Assembly: GCF_000252165.1 (NCBI RefSeq)
Contig: NZ_BAET01000008.1
Span: forward strand, 168,088 to 232,087
Source of the DNA: Glaciecola punicea ACAM 611
Lineage (GTDB): Bacteria; Pseudomonadota; Gammaproteobacteria; Enterobacterales; Alteromonadaceae
Direction: 5' to 3'
DNA: 64,000 bases
Shown: positions 9,858 through 22,012 of the stretch, piece by piece
How positions within the stretch are numbered: position 1 is the first letter of the stretch
Layout of the letters: every line of letters starts with the position of its first letter
The notes under the pieces: model-generated
What the model was told of the DNA's origin: nothing
What the model saw: only the letters and a program-made list of their open reading frames with translations
Database searches by the model: none
Program-made: the position numbers and the translations under genes

Positions 9858-10631
9858 GCTCTGCTCAGCGCTGTTAATTGCTGCACATGGAACACCACTG
9901 TGAAACTTGAAATCTGAGTCGTGCGTGCTGATAAGCTCAGCTTCTCTTTCACCAAAAAACGCTATTCTGGGGGCAATATCTATTTGTGCAATATCGGTGG
10001 CCAAGGTTAAATAATCTTGATAATGACGCGCTTCTGAGCGTAACAAACTGGTATAAAACTCACCAAGTTTAGGATCTAAATGCGGCGCTATTTTGGCAAA
10101 ACGCTCACATGAGCGCGCCTCTATATAAGCACCACAAATTAACTTGTCAATTAACGCGTCGGGCTCGTGGGTTTTGCAGTGCGTCAGTAAGCCTTTTGCA
10201 TAGCGACTAGAACTGATGTTTGTATATTCAATAGCATAAATATCCATCATTTCTAGTACTTGATAAAAGTGATGCAGCTCTTCTTTTATCAACAGCACCA
10301 TTTTATCAATGAGGTTTTGGCTGTAGGGTGAATCACTTTTCGCCATCATCGACTTATTTAATTTGCACTTAGGTAAGTCTTGCCAATTACCCTCTTGGCG
10401 ATAAGTAAATTTTTCGTAAGGCGCCAACCACTCCAGCAGTGCTTTTGCGCTGGTAGCGTCTACAGCATAGCGGCGAATGAGAAACATCGCACTTTGCGCT
10501 GCCTTTAGCTCGCATACTAGATGGTCGTTCAAAAGCGTAGGTAAATTAGCCGGCTTTACAGCCTCATCTACCCAACTTTGTGGTGTGGCGCAGTGCAAGA
10601 AATGCTTTATAGGGTGTAATATTGTATCCAA
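9837..10631 (-). CDS. miaE: tRNA-(ms[2]io[6]A)-hydroxylase
   Basis: The 264-residue protein matches Salmonella MiaE from near the N-terminus (FLHCATPQSWVDEA, LLNDHLVCELKAAQSA). MiaE is a non-haem di-iron monooxygenase that hydroxylates the isopentenyl group of ms2i6A37 in tRNAs reading UNN codons. Di-iron ligand segments EELHHF and EARSCERF, and a later EARHYQDYL, are present. It depends on molecular oxygen, which fits an aerobic host. Its 3' end overlaps lpxH by 21 bp in a tail-to-tail arrangement. Confidence 0.93.
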   Translation of the reverse strand: MDTILHPIKHFLHCATPQSWVDEAVKPANLPTLLNDHLVCELKAAQSAMFLIRRYAVDATSAKALLEWLAPYEKFTYRQEGNWQDLPKCKLNKSMMAKSDSPYSQNLIDKMVLLIKEELHHFYQVLEMMDIYAIEYTNISSSRYAKGLLTHCKTHEPDALIDKLICGAYIEARSCERFAKIAPHLDPKLGEFYTSLLRSEARHYQDYLTLATDIAQIDIAPRIAFFGEREAELISTHDSDFKFHSGVPCAAINSAEQSLKAASF

Positions 10632-10938
10632 ACCAAGATAGCCTTATAAAAAAGATATGGCATAAACATAGCCAAGAAAATAATCAGTGTACTACCTAAA
10701 ATTATAGCATAAAAAGTGCTGAGCTCAATCGTCACTTCTATGCTATCAAATACATTGCAATATATAAATATCGCTTAGTGCATAGCGTTTTACTGATAAA
10801 CAAATTGTTATCTTGTGAGGCATTAAGACGTGCATTGAGCATTACGACTTTTCACGATATTATCGGCCTATAACTTGTGCCTCGCTGAATCTTATTGATA
10901 GAGATTCGCTAATTGATTTGGCCATTAAAAGAGAATTT

Positions 10939-13870
10939 ATGAAAATACTATTAACGGGCATTATTTTAATGTCTTTTTGTTTTACCACACTTGCTCAAGT
11001 TTCGCCGCAGTGGGTGCGTTATCCCGCTATTTCACCCAATGGTGAGAGTATTGCATTCACCTATAAAGGCGACATATATAGTGTTGCTTCAACTGGCGGT
11101 GAAGCAACACGCTTAACTTTTCATAAGGCTCATGATTTTAAACCTGTTTGGAGCAAAGACGGTCAACAATTAGCCTTCGCCTCTGACCGTTTTGGCAATT
11201 TCGATGTGTTTGTTATGGATGCTTTAGGCGGCAAAGCCAAAAGACTTACGTTTCACTCCAGCGATGAGCAACCGCATACTTTCACGCACGATAAAAAAAT
11301 ATTGTTTAAAGGCCAGCGCATGGACAGTGTTGAGCATAGGCAATATCCAACGTCACGACAGTTCGAGCTTTACAGCGTGCCAGTAAACGGCGGCCGTGTT
11401 GATCAGTTTTTAAGCCTAGCGCTAGAAGATGTTCAAATTAACAACGCCGGTGATCAAATTATTTACCATGATCCCCGGCAGCACACCAACGCCATTAGAG
11501 ATTAGCATTCGTACCCAAGACGTCGAAAACAGCGAAGAAATGGTCAGTATCAACGGCGACATCTCCGATATGGCAGTATCTCCAAATGGCAGAGAAATAG
11601 CCTTTATCTCAAACGGTGAAGTGTTTGTATCGTCAAGCGACGGTGCGTTTACCAAGCAAATTACCAATACCGCCTCACAAGAAAACTTCATAAGCTTTTC
11701 GCCCGACGGTGACTACCTGCTATATGCTGCCCAGCGCAATAACAAATGGAGTATTTTCAAAGCCAGTAAAAAACGTGAGGAAGAACCGTTTTTCTTCGCA
11801 GCCACTTTAATTAACGAGCAAATCTTGGTCAGTAACAAGGCCGATAATTACCAACCACGTATTTCACCAGACGGCTCAAAATTGGCGTTTATTGAAGACA
11901 GACGCACCTTAAAAATAATGGATTTAAACACCTTAGAAACGGTTGTATTAGTTACGCCCGAACACATGATACACATGCGCGATGGCGACCAAACCTTTAG
12001 CTGGAGCCCAGACAGCGAATGGATTTTATTTGAATACCGCAAACTATTGAATAATGCTGACATCGCCATGGTCCACGTGACGGGCGAACAAGACATGAGG
12101 GTAGTTATTCCCAGCGGCTATTATGATGCCCAGCCTAAATGGGTAAATCAAGGCAAGCAAATAATATGGTTTAGTAATCGCAATGGTTTGAAAAGCTATG
12201 CTACCAGTGGACGTTCACAAAATGATGTGTACACCCTTTTCTTAAACCAAGTCGATTGGGATAAATTCAACTTAAGTGAAGATGACTACGCCTTGCAAAC
12301 GGCTATAGAAGAGGCCGCACAAGAAAAACTCGACAAAGAAAAAGCTAATACTGATATTGATAATAACGACGCTTCCAGCGATGATAAAAATATTGAAAGT
12401 GAAGAACTCGACTTTGAACCAATTACAATTGAGTGGGACGATCTAAACGATAGAGTCAGTAAGCTGACCATACACTCCTCTTTTTTAGCCGATGCCGTGC
12501 TTAACAAAGACGCGACCAAACTTTACTATTTATCGCGTTTTGAAGACGAATTCGATTTATGGGAAACCGATTTACGCACCCAAGAAACTGCCAAGACCAT
12601 TAGTTTAAATACGCCAAACGGCAGCCTAATGTGGGGCCCAAATATGGAAAATTTGTATTTACTAAGCGATGGGCACATTAGCAAACTGCTTATAGACGAA
12701 GGTAACAGCGAGAGGGTTTTTATTAATGGTGAAGTTCTCATTGACCGCGATGCCTTGCGCCAGCATTCATTCGACCATGTGTGGCTGCGCACCGCGAAAA
12801 TATTTTATGAACCCACTTTTCATGGCACTGATTGGCCCCTAATGCGAAGCGAATATAAACCTAAGGTTGCTCATGTTAGCAACACACATGAGTTCACCGA
12901 ATTACTCAGTGAAATGCTGGGTGAATTGAATGTATCTCACGCTGGCGCAGGTATACGAGGTGGCAATGAAACCGGTGACAGCACAGCTTCATTGGGAATA
13001 TTTTATGACTACAAACACCAAGGTGATGGCGTTAAAATTACAGAAGTTATTAACGGCGGTCCTTTAGACAAAGCTAGATTTAATGTACAAGCAGGCATGC
13101 TTATTGTCAAAATTGATGGTGAAACAATTACCAATAGTCTCGACTGGCCTATGTTGCTTAATCGTAAAGCAGGCAAATTTACACTACTTGACATACTCGA
13201 TAGTGCCACAGGCAAAAGCAAGCAAGTAACGGTTAAGCCTATTTCAGGCTCGCAAGAGTCTGACCTTTTATATGAACGCTTCGTTAAAATAAATGAGCAA
13301 GAAGTATTAGCAAAAAGTGATGGAAGACTCGGTTACGTGCATATTCCAGGGATGGGCGATGGCCCATATCGCGATATATACGACGATATGATGGGTCGAT
13401 TTTTTGATAAAGAAGCCATGATTATAGACACGCGCTTTAACAGCGGCGGTGATCTAGTTGCCGATTTAGCCATGTTCTTTACTGGCGAATCTTTTTTAAC
13501 CTACGCTATTGAAGGCAAAGTGGTAGGCGGGGAGCCTACATCTCGGTATACCAAACCTGTTGTTTCGCTGTTTAACGAATCAATGTATAGCGATGGACAT
13601 TGCTACGCCAGTGGTTTTACCGACTTAAAATTAGGCAAATCAGTCGGCATGCCAGTACCGGGCACCTGCAGTTTTGCAGGATGGGAAAGTTTACCCATGG
13701 GCGGCTATTGGGGTGTAGTGCCGATAAGCGCCAAAAACCAAAAGGGAGAATGGCTAGAAAACAATCAAACCGCACCTGATATTGAAGTTAAAAATGCGCC
13801 AGGCATGATTGACAAAGGCCGCGATCAGCAGTTAGAGCATGCTATTAAGCAGATGCTTGAAGACTTTTAG
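10939..13870 (+). pseudogene. Tricorn-like S41 peptidase, broken by an internal deletion and frameshift
   Basis: The 5' piece (ATG 10939 to stop 11505, 188 codons) has a signal peptide (MKILLTGIILMSFCF..TLAQ) and beta-propeller repeats (YPAISPNGESIAFTYKGDIY). The 3' piece, open from 11429 in the +1 frame to 13870, resumes with the second propeller (MAVSPNGREIAFISNGEVFV), then the tricorn core (HAGAG histidine region), a PDZ domain and the S41 protease with the nucleophile serine region ESMYSDGHCYASGF. In the family about 100 residues separate DQIIYHD from EISIRT; here they are nearly adjacent at 11465-11500, so about 300 bp is missing as well as one frame. The catalytic half is intact, but no single polypeptide carries the signal peptide and protease. 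A sequencing error would explain the frame but not the lost residues. Confidence 0.8.
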
Positions 13871-14098
13871 CGCGGTGCGCCAAAAGCCGAACGCGATAAG
13901 TAAAATGCACATAAAATAGCGGGTAGTTGTAGGCGATTTTTATTTCATCCTTTACACTACCTCCAATATAGGACGCTGCAAGTTTTGCGATTATATGAGA
14001 TGTATAGGCACTAATAGCAAAGCAAGGCTTTTCATTTAGGAAACTCTACATAAGTCGGACAAGCAGACACTGGGTTTTTATTGATATAATAGGTATTT

Positions 14099-14539
14099 AT
14101 GGATAGTTCTGCTGGAAAATTAGTTGTTGGCGCATTAGAAAAATGTGATTTGCCCGATTTAGGCATCTCTAATTTAGTCATGCGTGTAGACACCGGCGCC
14201 GCGACGTCTTCACTACATGTAGAAAATGTCGAAGAATATGAAAAAGGCGGGAAATCGTGGATTAGCTTCGACATCCACCCCGATGTGTACAATGTAGCAA
14301 AAATAACCCGACATTCAAGCGTTGTCAAAGCAAGACGCAAAGTCAGAAGCTCGTCCGAGACACTCGAACACCGATACGTCATCGCAACCACGCTAGCGAT
14401 AGGTGAACATAAGTGGCCAATAAGGATCAATCTCACCGATAGAACAGAAATGACCTATCTAATGCTACTTGGTCGCCAAGCAATGGCGAATAAAATATTA
14501 GTTGATCCTAGCCAAGAGTTTTTAGTCTCGGATTCGTAA
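14099..14539 (+). CDS. Retropepsin-like aspartic endopeptidase family protein (PF05618, RimB-like)
   Basis: The 146-residue protein has the aspartic-protease-like motif VMRVDTGAATSSL near residue 30, and a later MTYLMLLGRQAM that fits the second conserved block of this family. Databases often call it ATP-dependent zinc protease, but relatives are now viewed as retropepsin-like. The family is often next to rimK, which is not here. The preceding 228 bp (13871-14098) hold no gene that I can see. It converges with fghA, 14 bp apart. Confidence 0.75.
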   Translation: MDSSAGKLVVGALEKCDLPDLGISNLVMRVDTGAATSSLHVENVEEYEKGGKSWISFDIHPDVYNVAKITRHSSVVKARRKVRSSSETLEHRYVIATTLAIGEHKWPIRINLTDRTEMTYLMLLGRQAMANKILVDPSQEFLVSDS

Positions 14540-14553
14540 TAGTTAAACTTGCG

Positions 14554-15453
14554 TTAAACTGCTTGCAAAAACTGCGCGTGAAACACGATATGCTCTTCAA
14601 TAAAACTGCTAATAAAATAGTAACTATGGTCATAGCCAGGGCGCATATTTAATTGGATAGTATAGTCGTTTATCAAAGCCGCTTTGAGCAAGCTCTCTGG
14701 TTTTAATTCACTCTTTAAAAAACTATCGTCTGCGCCTTGGTCAATCAAAATAGGCGTTTTTATATTTGCTTTTTTGATCAGATGTGAAGCGTCATACATC
14801 GTCCATGTGTCGGTGTTATCTCCTAGATAATGCGTGAATGCTTTTATTCCCCATGGACATTCAACGGGGTTACAAATGGGACTAAAGGCTGAAATAGAAG
14901 TAAAGACTTCGGGGTTTCTCAAACCAATGGTTAATGCGCCATGCCCGCCCATTGAATGACCACTGATCGCTTTTTTACTGCTTACCGCAAAGCTAGCTTC
15001 CACCGCAGGGATAAGCTCTTTAAGAATATAGTCATACATCTGGTAGTTGCGATCAAATGGTGGCTGTGTCGCATTAAGATAAAAGCCTGCGCCTAAGCCA
15101 AAATCATAAGCTTTATCAGGATCATCAGGCACGTCCTCTCCACGTGGACTGGTGTCGGGCGCAACAATAGCAATGCCCAATTGCGCCGCCATTTTGAGCG
15201 CCCCTGCTTTTTGCATAAAGTTTTCATCGGTACAACTTAAACCTGACAGCCAATAAATAACGGGCACATTCTCAAGCTTACCTTCAATACCAGCACCGGT
15301 AGCATGGGGCGGTAAATAAATAGCAAAGCGCATATCGCAGTTATTATGCTGTGAATAATGGCTGTATTGGCTAAGCGTGCCGTTAAAAGCTAAGGTTTGC
15401 GATACCCTCTTTAGCTCTTCGATTTGTTTGCTTGTTGATGATTCATTGGACAT
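14554..15453 (-). CDS. fghA: S-formylglutathione hydrolase
   Basis: This alpha/beta hydrolase of 299 residues belongs to the esterase D family. The nucleophile elbow is SGHSMGGHGAL; the segments LSGLSCTDENF and APDTSPRGEDVPDD are diagnostic for FghA, and the catalytic histidine lies in PGYDHSYYF. It hydrolyses S-formylglutathione to formate and glutathione. It starts 1 nt after the frmA stop, so the two are one transcription unit for formaldehyde detoxification. The N-terminus is about 20 residues longer than E. coli FrmB, and a later start is possible. Confidence 0.95.
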   Translation of the reverse strand: MSNESSTSKQIEELKRVSQTLAFNGTLSQYSHYSQHNNCDMRFAIYLPPHATGAGIEGKLENVPVIYWLSGLSCTDENFMQKAGALKMAAQLGIAIVAPDTSPRGEDVPDDPDKAYDFGLGAGFYLNATQPPFDRNYQMYDYILKELIPAVEASFAVSSKKAISGHSMGGHGALTIGLRNPEVFTSISAFSPICNPVECPWGIKAFTHYLGDNTDTWTMYDASHLIKKANIKTPILIDQGADDSFLKSELKPESLLKAALINDYTIQLNMRPGYDHSYYFISSFIEEHIVFHAQFLQAV

Positions 15454-15454
15454 A

Positions 15455-16609
<1,155 letters not shown>

Positions 16610-16745
16610 TTATGTGTGAATAAAGTTTTGCGTGAAATAAAAAGCAAAGCTGAATAAAAGTACACGTCAAAGGTGCTTAAATACCAATTAGCTTGAAACA
16701 AGTCAAAACCATCAGTGTAAGAACCAAGTATCTTTGCAGCAAAGC

Positions 16746-18263
16746 TTAGTCGTCAATATTATACATCTCTAAATTACTTAGCTCAGCCTGAACGGTAGGA
16801 CTACTTTTACCTGCTTCACCACGCGCTTTGTCGATGCCTTCTAAGTACTCATGATCTATATCGCCGGTTACATAATCGCCGTCAAACACAGAAGTTTCGA
16901 ATCGACTAATGGCGGGGTTTTCTTCTTTAACGGCGCCTATTAAGTCACAAATGTCCTGAAATATTAAACCGTCTGCTTTTATCAAGTCTCGTATTTGCGG
17001 TATCTCGCGACCATAAGCAATAAGTTCGTTTGCCGATGGCATATCAATGCCGTAAACATTAGGAAAACGAATTTCAGGCGCAGCGGAGGCAAAGTATACT
17101 TTTTTCGCGCCCGACTCTCGTGCCATTTCAATGATTTGCTCTGAGGTTGTGCCGCGCACGATTGAGTCGTCAACTAGTAACACGCTCTTGTCTTTAAATT
17201 CAGATTTAATCGCATTTAGCTTACGGCGAACCGACTTTCTGCGTTGAACTTGACCCGGCATAATGAAGGTACGACCAATATAGCGGTTCTTCACGAAGCC
17301 CTGTCTATAGGGTTTTTCAAGCGTGTTAGCAATTTGAAGAGCCACGTCCATAGACGTTTCGGGAATTGGAATAACCACGTCTATGTCTATATCAGCCCAT
17401 TCACGTTTAATCTTTTCACCCAACCTTTTGCCCATATTAACACGCGAGGCGTACACTGAAATGCCATCAATAAAAGAATCGGGCCGTGCAAAATATACAA
17501 ATTCAAAAATACACGGGTTTAAAGACGCTTTTGGTGCACATAGTTTGGTAAATAACTGACCTTGTTCGGTAACATAAATTGCCTCGCCTGGGGCTACATC
17601 ACGCACAAATTCAAAGCCAGCTGCGTCAATCGCTACGCTTTCAGATGCCACCATGTATTCATCTCCAAGAAGGGTGGCGCGTTTGCCTAGCACCAAAGGG
17701 CGAATGCCGTTTGGATCTCTAAACGCCACCATGCCATAGCCTATTATGGCAGCAACTGCGGCGTAAGCACCTTTTACTTTACTATGCGAAATTTCAACGG
17801 CTTTGAAAATGTCCTCGGCGGTAACCTCTAACTCACTAGTTTGGGTAAGCGCGTGGGCAAAAATATTTAATAATATCTCTGAGTCTGATGTCGTATTAAT
17901 ATGGCGGCGGGCCACCCGAAACACTTCGTCTTGTAATTCATGCGCGTTGGTCAAATTACCATTGTGAGCAAAAGCAATACCAAAAGGGGAATTTACGTAA
18001 AAAGGCTGCGCTTCTGCAGAGCTCGAAGAGCCTGCTGTTGGATAGCGCACATGTCCAATACCCACGTTACCACTTAGGCGTTTCATATGGCGGGTATGAA
18101 ATACATCGCGCACCAGTCCGTTGTCTTTGCGCAGATGAAACATATTGTTTTCTATGGTCATTATGCCTGCAGCATCTTGGCCTCTGTGTTGCAATACAAT
18201 GAGCGAATCATAAATTAACTGATTAACTGAATCTTTACCGACTATACCTACAATGCCGCACAT
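16746..18263 (-). CDS. purF: Amidophosphoribosyltransferase
   Basis: This 505-residue enzyme makes phosphoribosylamine from PRPP and glutamine, the first committed step of purine synthesis. The glutaminase nucleophile is Cys2 (MCGIVGIVG) and the PRPP loop [14 protein letters not shown] is intact. It is the last gene of the accD-folC-dedD-cvpA-purF cluster, 21 bp after cvpA, the same order as in E. coli. Confidence 0.98.
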   Translation of the reverse strand: MCGIVGIVGKDSVNQLIYDSLIVLQHRGQDAAGIMTIENNMFHLRKDNGLVRDVFHTRHMKRLSGNVGIGHVRYPTAGSSSSAEAQPFYVNSPFGIAFAHNGNLTNAHELQDEVFRVARRHINTTSDSEILLNIFAHALTQTSELEVTAEDIFKAVEISHSKVKGAYAAVAAIIGYGMVAFRDPNGIRPLVLGKRATLLGDEYMVASESVAIDAAGFEFVRDVAPGEAIYVTEQGQLFTKLCAPKASLNPCIFEFVYFARPDSFIDGISVYASRVNMGKRLGEKIKREWADIDIDVVIPIPETSMDVALQIANTLEKPYRQGFVKNRYIGRTFIMPGQVQRRKSVRRKLNAIKSEFKDKSVLLVDDSIVRGTTSEQIIEMARESGAKKVYFASAAPEIRFPNVYGIDMPSANELIAYGREIPQIRDLIKADGLIFQDICDLIGAVKEENPAISRFETSVFDGDYVTGDIDHEYLEGIDKARGEAGKSSPTVQAELSNLEMYNIDD

Positions 18264-18284
18264 ATTTAACTTCCTGTGATTGAA

Positions 18285-18779
18285 TTAAACATTATTCACC
18301 TGATAAAAACTTGAGCGCTCTTTCATAAATTCAAAGAACCACTCTATAATAATGCCAAACTCGGGCACCAGCATCGAAGACGTCCACCACCCTGCTTGAG
18401 CAAACGTTGTAAAAGTGTCAATAGCAAACAACAGAGCACTCACAATTAGCACACCACGCAGCGCACCAAACACCATGCCTAGGGCGCGATCAGTGCCGCC
18501 AAGACCCGTGACTCTAACCAATTGAGAGATTACATAGTTTATGAGCGCGCCAACAATTAGCGTGCCTGTGAATAAAATACCAATGGCGGTGGCGTTTCGA
18601 AGTGTAGGTTCATTTATTTGGTTTAGGAGTTCTGCTAACTGAGGATAAAAAGTACGGGCAACGAAAAAGGCGGCTATCCAAATAAAGAGAGATATCGCCT
18701 CTTTAACAAAACCGCGCACTAAGCTAATAAGCGTTGAAAACGCAATAATGCTTATGATCGTGAAATCAAACCAGTTCAT
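18285..18779 (-). CDS. cvpA: CvpA family inner-membrane protein
   Basis: The 164-residue protein has four hydrophobic helices and the family N-terminus ([24 protein letters not shown]) and [16 protein letters not shown]. In E. coli CvpA is needed for colicin V production and has been linked to envelope stress; its biochemical role is not settled. Its place directly upstream of purF supports the call. Confidence 0.92.
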   Translation of the reverse strand: MNWFDFTIISIIAFSTLISLVRGFVKEAISLFIWIAAFFVARTFYPQLAELLNQINEPTLRNATAIGILFTGTLIVGALINYVISQLVRVTGLGGTDRALGMVFGALRGVLIVSALLFAIDTFTTFAQAGWWTSSMLVPEFGIIIEWFFEFMKERSSFYQVNNV

Positions 18780-18859
18780 GGGCTGTCTTTATCCTGTAAA
18801 AAGGTGTTGCTTTAGCCTTTTTGAGTGGAGCGCACTATAGCAAAGATTCGCAAAAGTAA

Positions 18860-19510
18860 CTACCCAGCGTTTACTTCAAATGGGGTAATTCTGCCCTTTA
18901 ATTTTGTTATTTCTGTTAGATGGGGAAGCGCCAATTCCAACTTTTCTTTGTCAAGCTCAGGGCCGACAAATACTTTGGTTAGTTTACCCATTGACGTCAT
19001 TACCGGACGGCTATAGGCGCGATATCCGGCAACATTTAACTTTCTGAGTAAGTCCTTAACATTTTTTTCATGCCTAAAACTGCCCAATTGCACAACCCAA
19101 CCAGAGTCTTTTATATCTATTTGAGAAAATTCGTCGCCTTGCTCAGAAGGACCTAAGGGGTTTGCGCCTGCAGACGCAGCGATATCGACGATAGTTTGTT
19201 TCTCACCTTGAGCAAGTTGTCCATTGGTACTGTCTTTAAGATTAACGGGCGTTTTCGCACTGCCTATTTCGGGATCATCTACGGGGTACTCGTCAATTAC
19301 TTCAATAGCCTGATTTAACTGCGCTTGTAAACTGTTTGTATCAAACTCAGCGGTGTTTTGGACTTGCACAAGCTCTGCAACTGGCGGTATGTCAACAAAC
19401 TCTTGTTTGCTAATACGCTTTTCGCCGTCTAAAAATTCTGGCACGAGTATTACCACCAATGCCACCACAATGATGGTACCCACTAATCTGTTTTGAAGTG
19501 CACTTGTCAT
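18860..19510 (-). CDS. dedD: DedD-like SPOR domain cell-division protein
   Basis: The 216-residue protein has one N-terminal membrane helix (LVGTIIVVALVVILVPEFLDG), an acidic low-complexity linker, and a C-terminal SPOR domain from about residue 135 (SGWVVQLGSFRHEKNVKDLLRKL). SPOR domains bind denuded septal peptidoglycan. The N-terminal motif ending FLDGEK is typical of DedD, and the folC-dedD-cvpA order agrees. Confidence 0.9.
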   Translation of the reverse strand: MTSALQNRLVGTIIVVALVVILVPEFLDGEKRISKQEFVDIPPVAELVQVQNTAEFDTNSLQAQLNQAIEVIDEYPVDDPEIGSAKTPVNLKDSTNGQLAQGEKQTIVDIAASAGANPLGPSEQGDEFSQIDIKDSGWVVQLGSFRHEKNVKDLLRKLNVAGYRAYSRPVMTSMGKLTKVFVGPELDKEKLELALPHLTEITKLKGRITPFEVNAG

Positions 19511-19549
19511 TGGATTTCGTTTGCCTTGTAAATAAGAAAGCCGTTAAAA

Positions 19550-20884
19550 TTAACGTTTGTAGTCTAACAATGCCTGCATAAAATTTGAAGCCAATATAAA
19601 TGAGCCGACTACCAAAATGATATCGCCGGTTTGACATTCTTGAACACAGCGCTTAAGCGCTGTGGGTACATCATTAAAGGTTTCCGATTTTTTATTGAGT
19701 GAGTGCAGTGCTTTTTGCAATCTATCTGCTTTTTCACCCCGCGGTGCGGGCAAGTCAACACAATACCACTGCGCATTTACACTGATGAGTTGTTCTATCG
19801 TTGCCTCAATATTTTTATCCTTTAGCATACCTATAAGGATGTGACACTGATTAAACTGTTTTTGCTGCAAACGCCACAGCAAATATTTAGCAGAGTCTTC
19901 ATTGTGTGCGACGTCTAAAATTATATACGGTGATTGACTGACTACTTCGAAGCGCCCAGGCACGTTAACTTTATTAATTAACGCTTCAAGTGTTTTATGC
20001 TGCAATAATAAGGGTTCCGAGTGTGCAAAAAATTGCGCGATAAAGTGCAGTGTCGCAATTGCGGTCATCACATTTTGCGCTGGAATTTGAGTATGCTGCA
20101 GTGAGAAATGTTCAAGGGTGTTGTCCACCCTAATCCAGCCTGTGCTAAGCGAGGAAGCGACTGCGCTTGATTTACTTTGGATTAAACCAAAATCTTGCTC
20201 GCACAACAAGGTGTGAATAGAAAATTGCGTCAGGATTTTGCCAACGCTGTCCTGCATACTACTATAGCCAATGACCACTCTTTGGGCAGGCTTTATAATA
20301 CCGGCTTTCTCCCCAGCAATAGCGTCTAAGGTATTGCCTAAATATGACTGATGGTCAAACCCGATACTGGTAATTACGCCAATGTTGGCGTCAATAATAT
20401 TAGTCGCATCTAACCTTCCCCCTAAGCCAACTTCCAATACACACACATCTACATTTTTCTCAGCAAAAATAAGCAATGCACAAAGAGTCGCGTATTCGAA
20501 GTAGCTTAACGAAATTGTTTCAACACTATCATTATTGTGGCTTTTTAAGCCGCTCGCCGCTTCATAAATTTTAGTAAAAGCAGCGCACAGTGTGGCATCG
20601 TCAACGTCAAGCCCGCCTATTCTTATTCTTTCGTTAAATAAGGAAATATGAGGAGATGCATATACACCCACAGTCTTTTCGGCATGCAAACAAGCTTGTT
20701 CTATAAAACGACAGGTTGTGCCTTTACCGTTAGTGCCAGCAACGGTCACTACGCAGCGAGCGGCAAAATCAAGAGACAGCCTCTTAAAGACCTTTTGCAC
20801 GCGCTCAAGGCCCATATCAATTACTTGCGTGTGCGCGCTCTCGATATATTCAAGCCAGTCATGCAAGCTACGCGTGTTATCCAC
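19550..20884 (-). CDS. folC: Bifunctional folylpolyglutamate/dihydrofolate synthase
   Basis: This Mur-ligase-fold enzyme of 444 residues adds glutamates to folate and makes dihydrofolate from dihydropteroate. The P-loop is TVAGTNGKGTTCR near residue 50, followed by ASPHISLFNERI and VLEVGLGGRLDATN, all canonical. It is 9 bp downstream of accD and so is probably co-transcribed. Confidence 0.97.
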   Translation of the reverse strand: MDNTRSLHDWLEYIESAHTQVIDMGLERVQKVFKRLSLDFAARCVVTVAGTNGKGTTCRFIEQACLHAEKTVGVYASPHISLFNERIRIGGLDVDDATLCAAFTKIYEAASGLKSHNNDSVETISLSYFEYATLCALLIFAEKNVDVCVLEVGLGGRLDATNIIDANIGVITSIGFDHQSYLGNTLDAIAGEKAGIIKPAQRVVIGYSSMQDSVGKILTQFSIHTLLCEQDFGLIQSKSSAVASSLSTGWIRVDNTLEHFSLQHTQIPAQNVMTAIATLHFIAQFFAHSEPLLLQHKTLEALINKVNVPGRFEVVSQSPYIILDVAHNEDSAKYLLWRLQQKQFNQCHILIGMLKDKNIEATIEQLISVNAQWYCVDLPAPRGEKADRLQKALHSLNKKSETFNDVPTALKRCVQECQTGDIILVVGSFILASNFMQALLDYKR

Positions 20885-20893
20885 TATTTAACC

Positions 20894-21784
20894 CTATTGG
20901 GCAGGAGGCAGTTCAATCGCTTCCTCTGGTTTATCAACAAGGTTCATATGATGCAATTTAGACAACAAACTGTATATTTTATCGCGCATTTGGCGTCTAT
21001 CTACAATCATGTCTATCGCGCCTTTTTCTAACAAAAACTCGCTGCGTTGAAAACCTGGAGGCAGCTTTTCTCTCACTGTTTGTTCTATTACTCGCGGACC
21101 AGCAAAACCAATAAGCGCTTTTGGCTCACCAATGTTTATGTCGCCTAACATAGCTAAACTAGCAGAAACACCGCCCATAGTCGGGTCAGTCAACACCGAT
21201 ATATACGGCAGACCTTGTTTACTCAATTTGGCCAGCGCTGCGCTGGTTTTTGCCATTTGCATTAACGATAGTAAGGCTTCCTGCATCCTGGCACCGCCGC
21301 TGGTAGAAAAACAGACAAACGGACAGTTATTTTCTAATGCCGCATTAACGCCCGCGACAAACTTGGCGCCCACGACAGAAGCCATAGAGCCACCCATAAA
21401 GGCAAATTCAAAACTAGCGACCACAATGGGCATTCCGTTTAAACTGCCTTTCATGACCACTAACGCGTCTTTTTCGTTTGTGGCTTTTTGCGCCGCGCTT
21501 ATTCGGTCCTTATATCGCTTCGAGTCTTTAAACTTTAATATATCTTGCGGCTCAAGCTCACTGGCTATTTCTTGTCTATCTTTTGGGTCAAGGAAACTAT
21601 TCAAGCGGCCGCGCGCGGTTATACGCATGTGATGGTCACATTTAGGACACACTTCCTGCTGTTTTTCTAATTCAGTTTTGTATAACACCGCGTTACAAGC
21701 CGCACACTTTGTCCAAATACCTTCTGGTACATTTCCTTTGGCGCCACTTTGTGTCTTTGGCAGTATTCTTTCAATCCAGCTCAT
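20894..21784 (-). CDS. accD: Acetyl-CoA carboxylase carboxyltransferase subunit beta
   Basis: The 296-residue subunit has the N-terminal four-cysteine zinc finger (CAACNAVLY and CPKCDHH, residues about 27-50). Then comes the crotonase-fold carboxyltransferase core with [22 protein letters not shown] and [10 protein letters not shown]. With AccA it transfers carboxyl from biotin to acetyl-CoA in the first step of fatty acid synthesis. It is the first gene of the cluster; the 228 bp upstream (21785-22012) separate it from truA. Confidence 0.98.
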   Translation of the reverse strand: MSWIERILPKTQSGAKGNVPEGIWTKCAACNAVLYKTELEKQQEVCPKCDHHMRITARGRLNSFLDPKDRQEIASELEPQDILKFKDSKRYKDRISAAQKATNEKDALVVMKGSLNGMPIVVASFEFAFMGGSMASVVGAKFVAGVNAALENNCPFVCFSTSGGARMQEALLSLMQMAKTSAALAKLSKQGLPYISVLTDPTMGGVSASLAMLGDINIGEPKALIGFAGPRVIEQTVREKLPPGFQRSEFLLEKGAIDMIVDRRQMRDKIYSLLSKLHHMNLVDKPEEAIELPPAQ

Positions 21785-22012
21785 AAAGCATTCCTGTTGT
21801 TTTCGTTTTTCATGTCGAATTTATAAATGAGTGCAAAACAACCCCGCATGCGTTTACACGCGAGGCCTACTTAAGCGTTATCCAGCTAATATAACCAAAT
21901 TAAACCACAAAATTGAAGTATTCTAAATGTTTAAGTGCTTTAAAGTGTTGCGCTTGAGCGTATATTTTGTTGTTTTGTGCAATTAGTAGTAACTTGACGC
22001 TTGATTGAAGCA

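Noticed and set aside
18398-18413. Sequence resembling a PurR box (GCAAACGTTG) near purF
   Set aside because: It lies inside the cvpA coding region and only half matches the consensus, so it is more likely codon chance.
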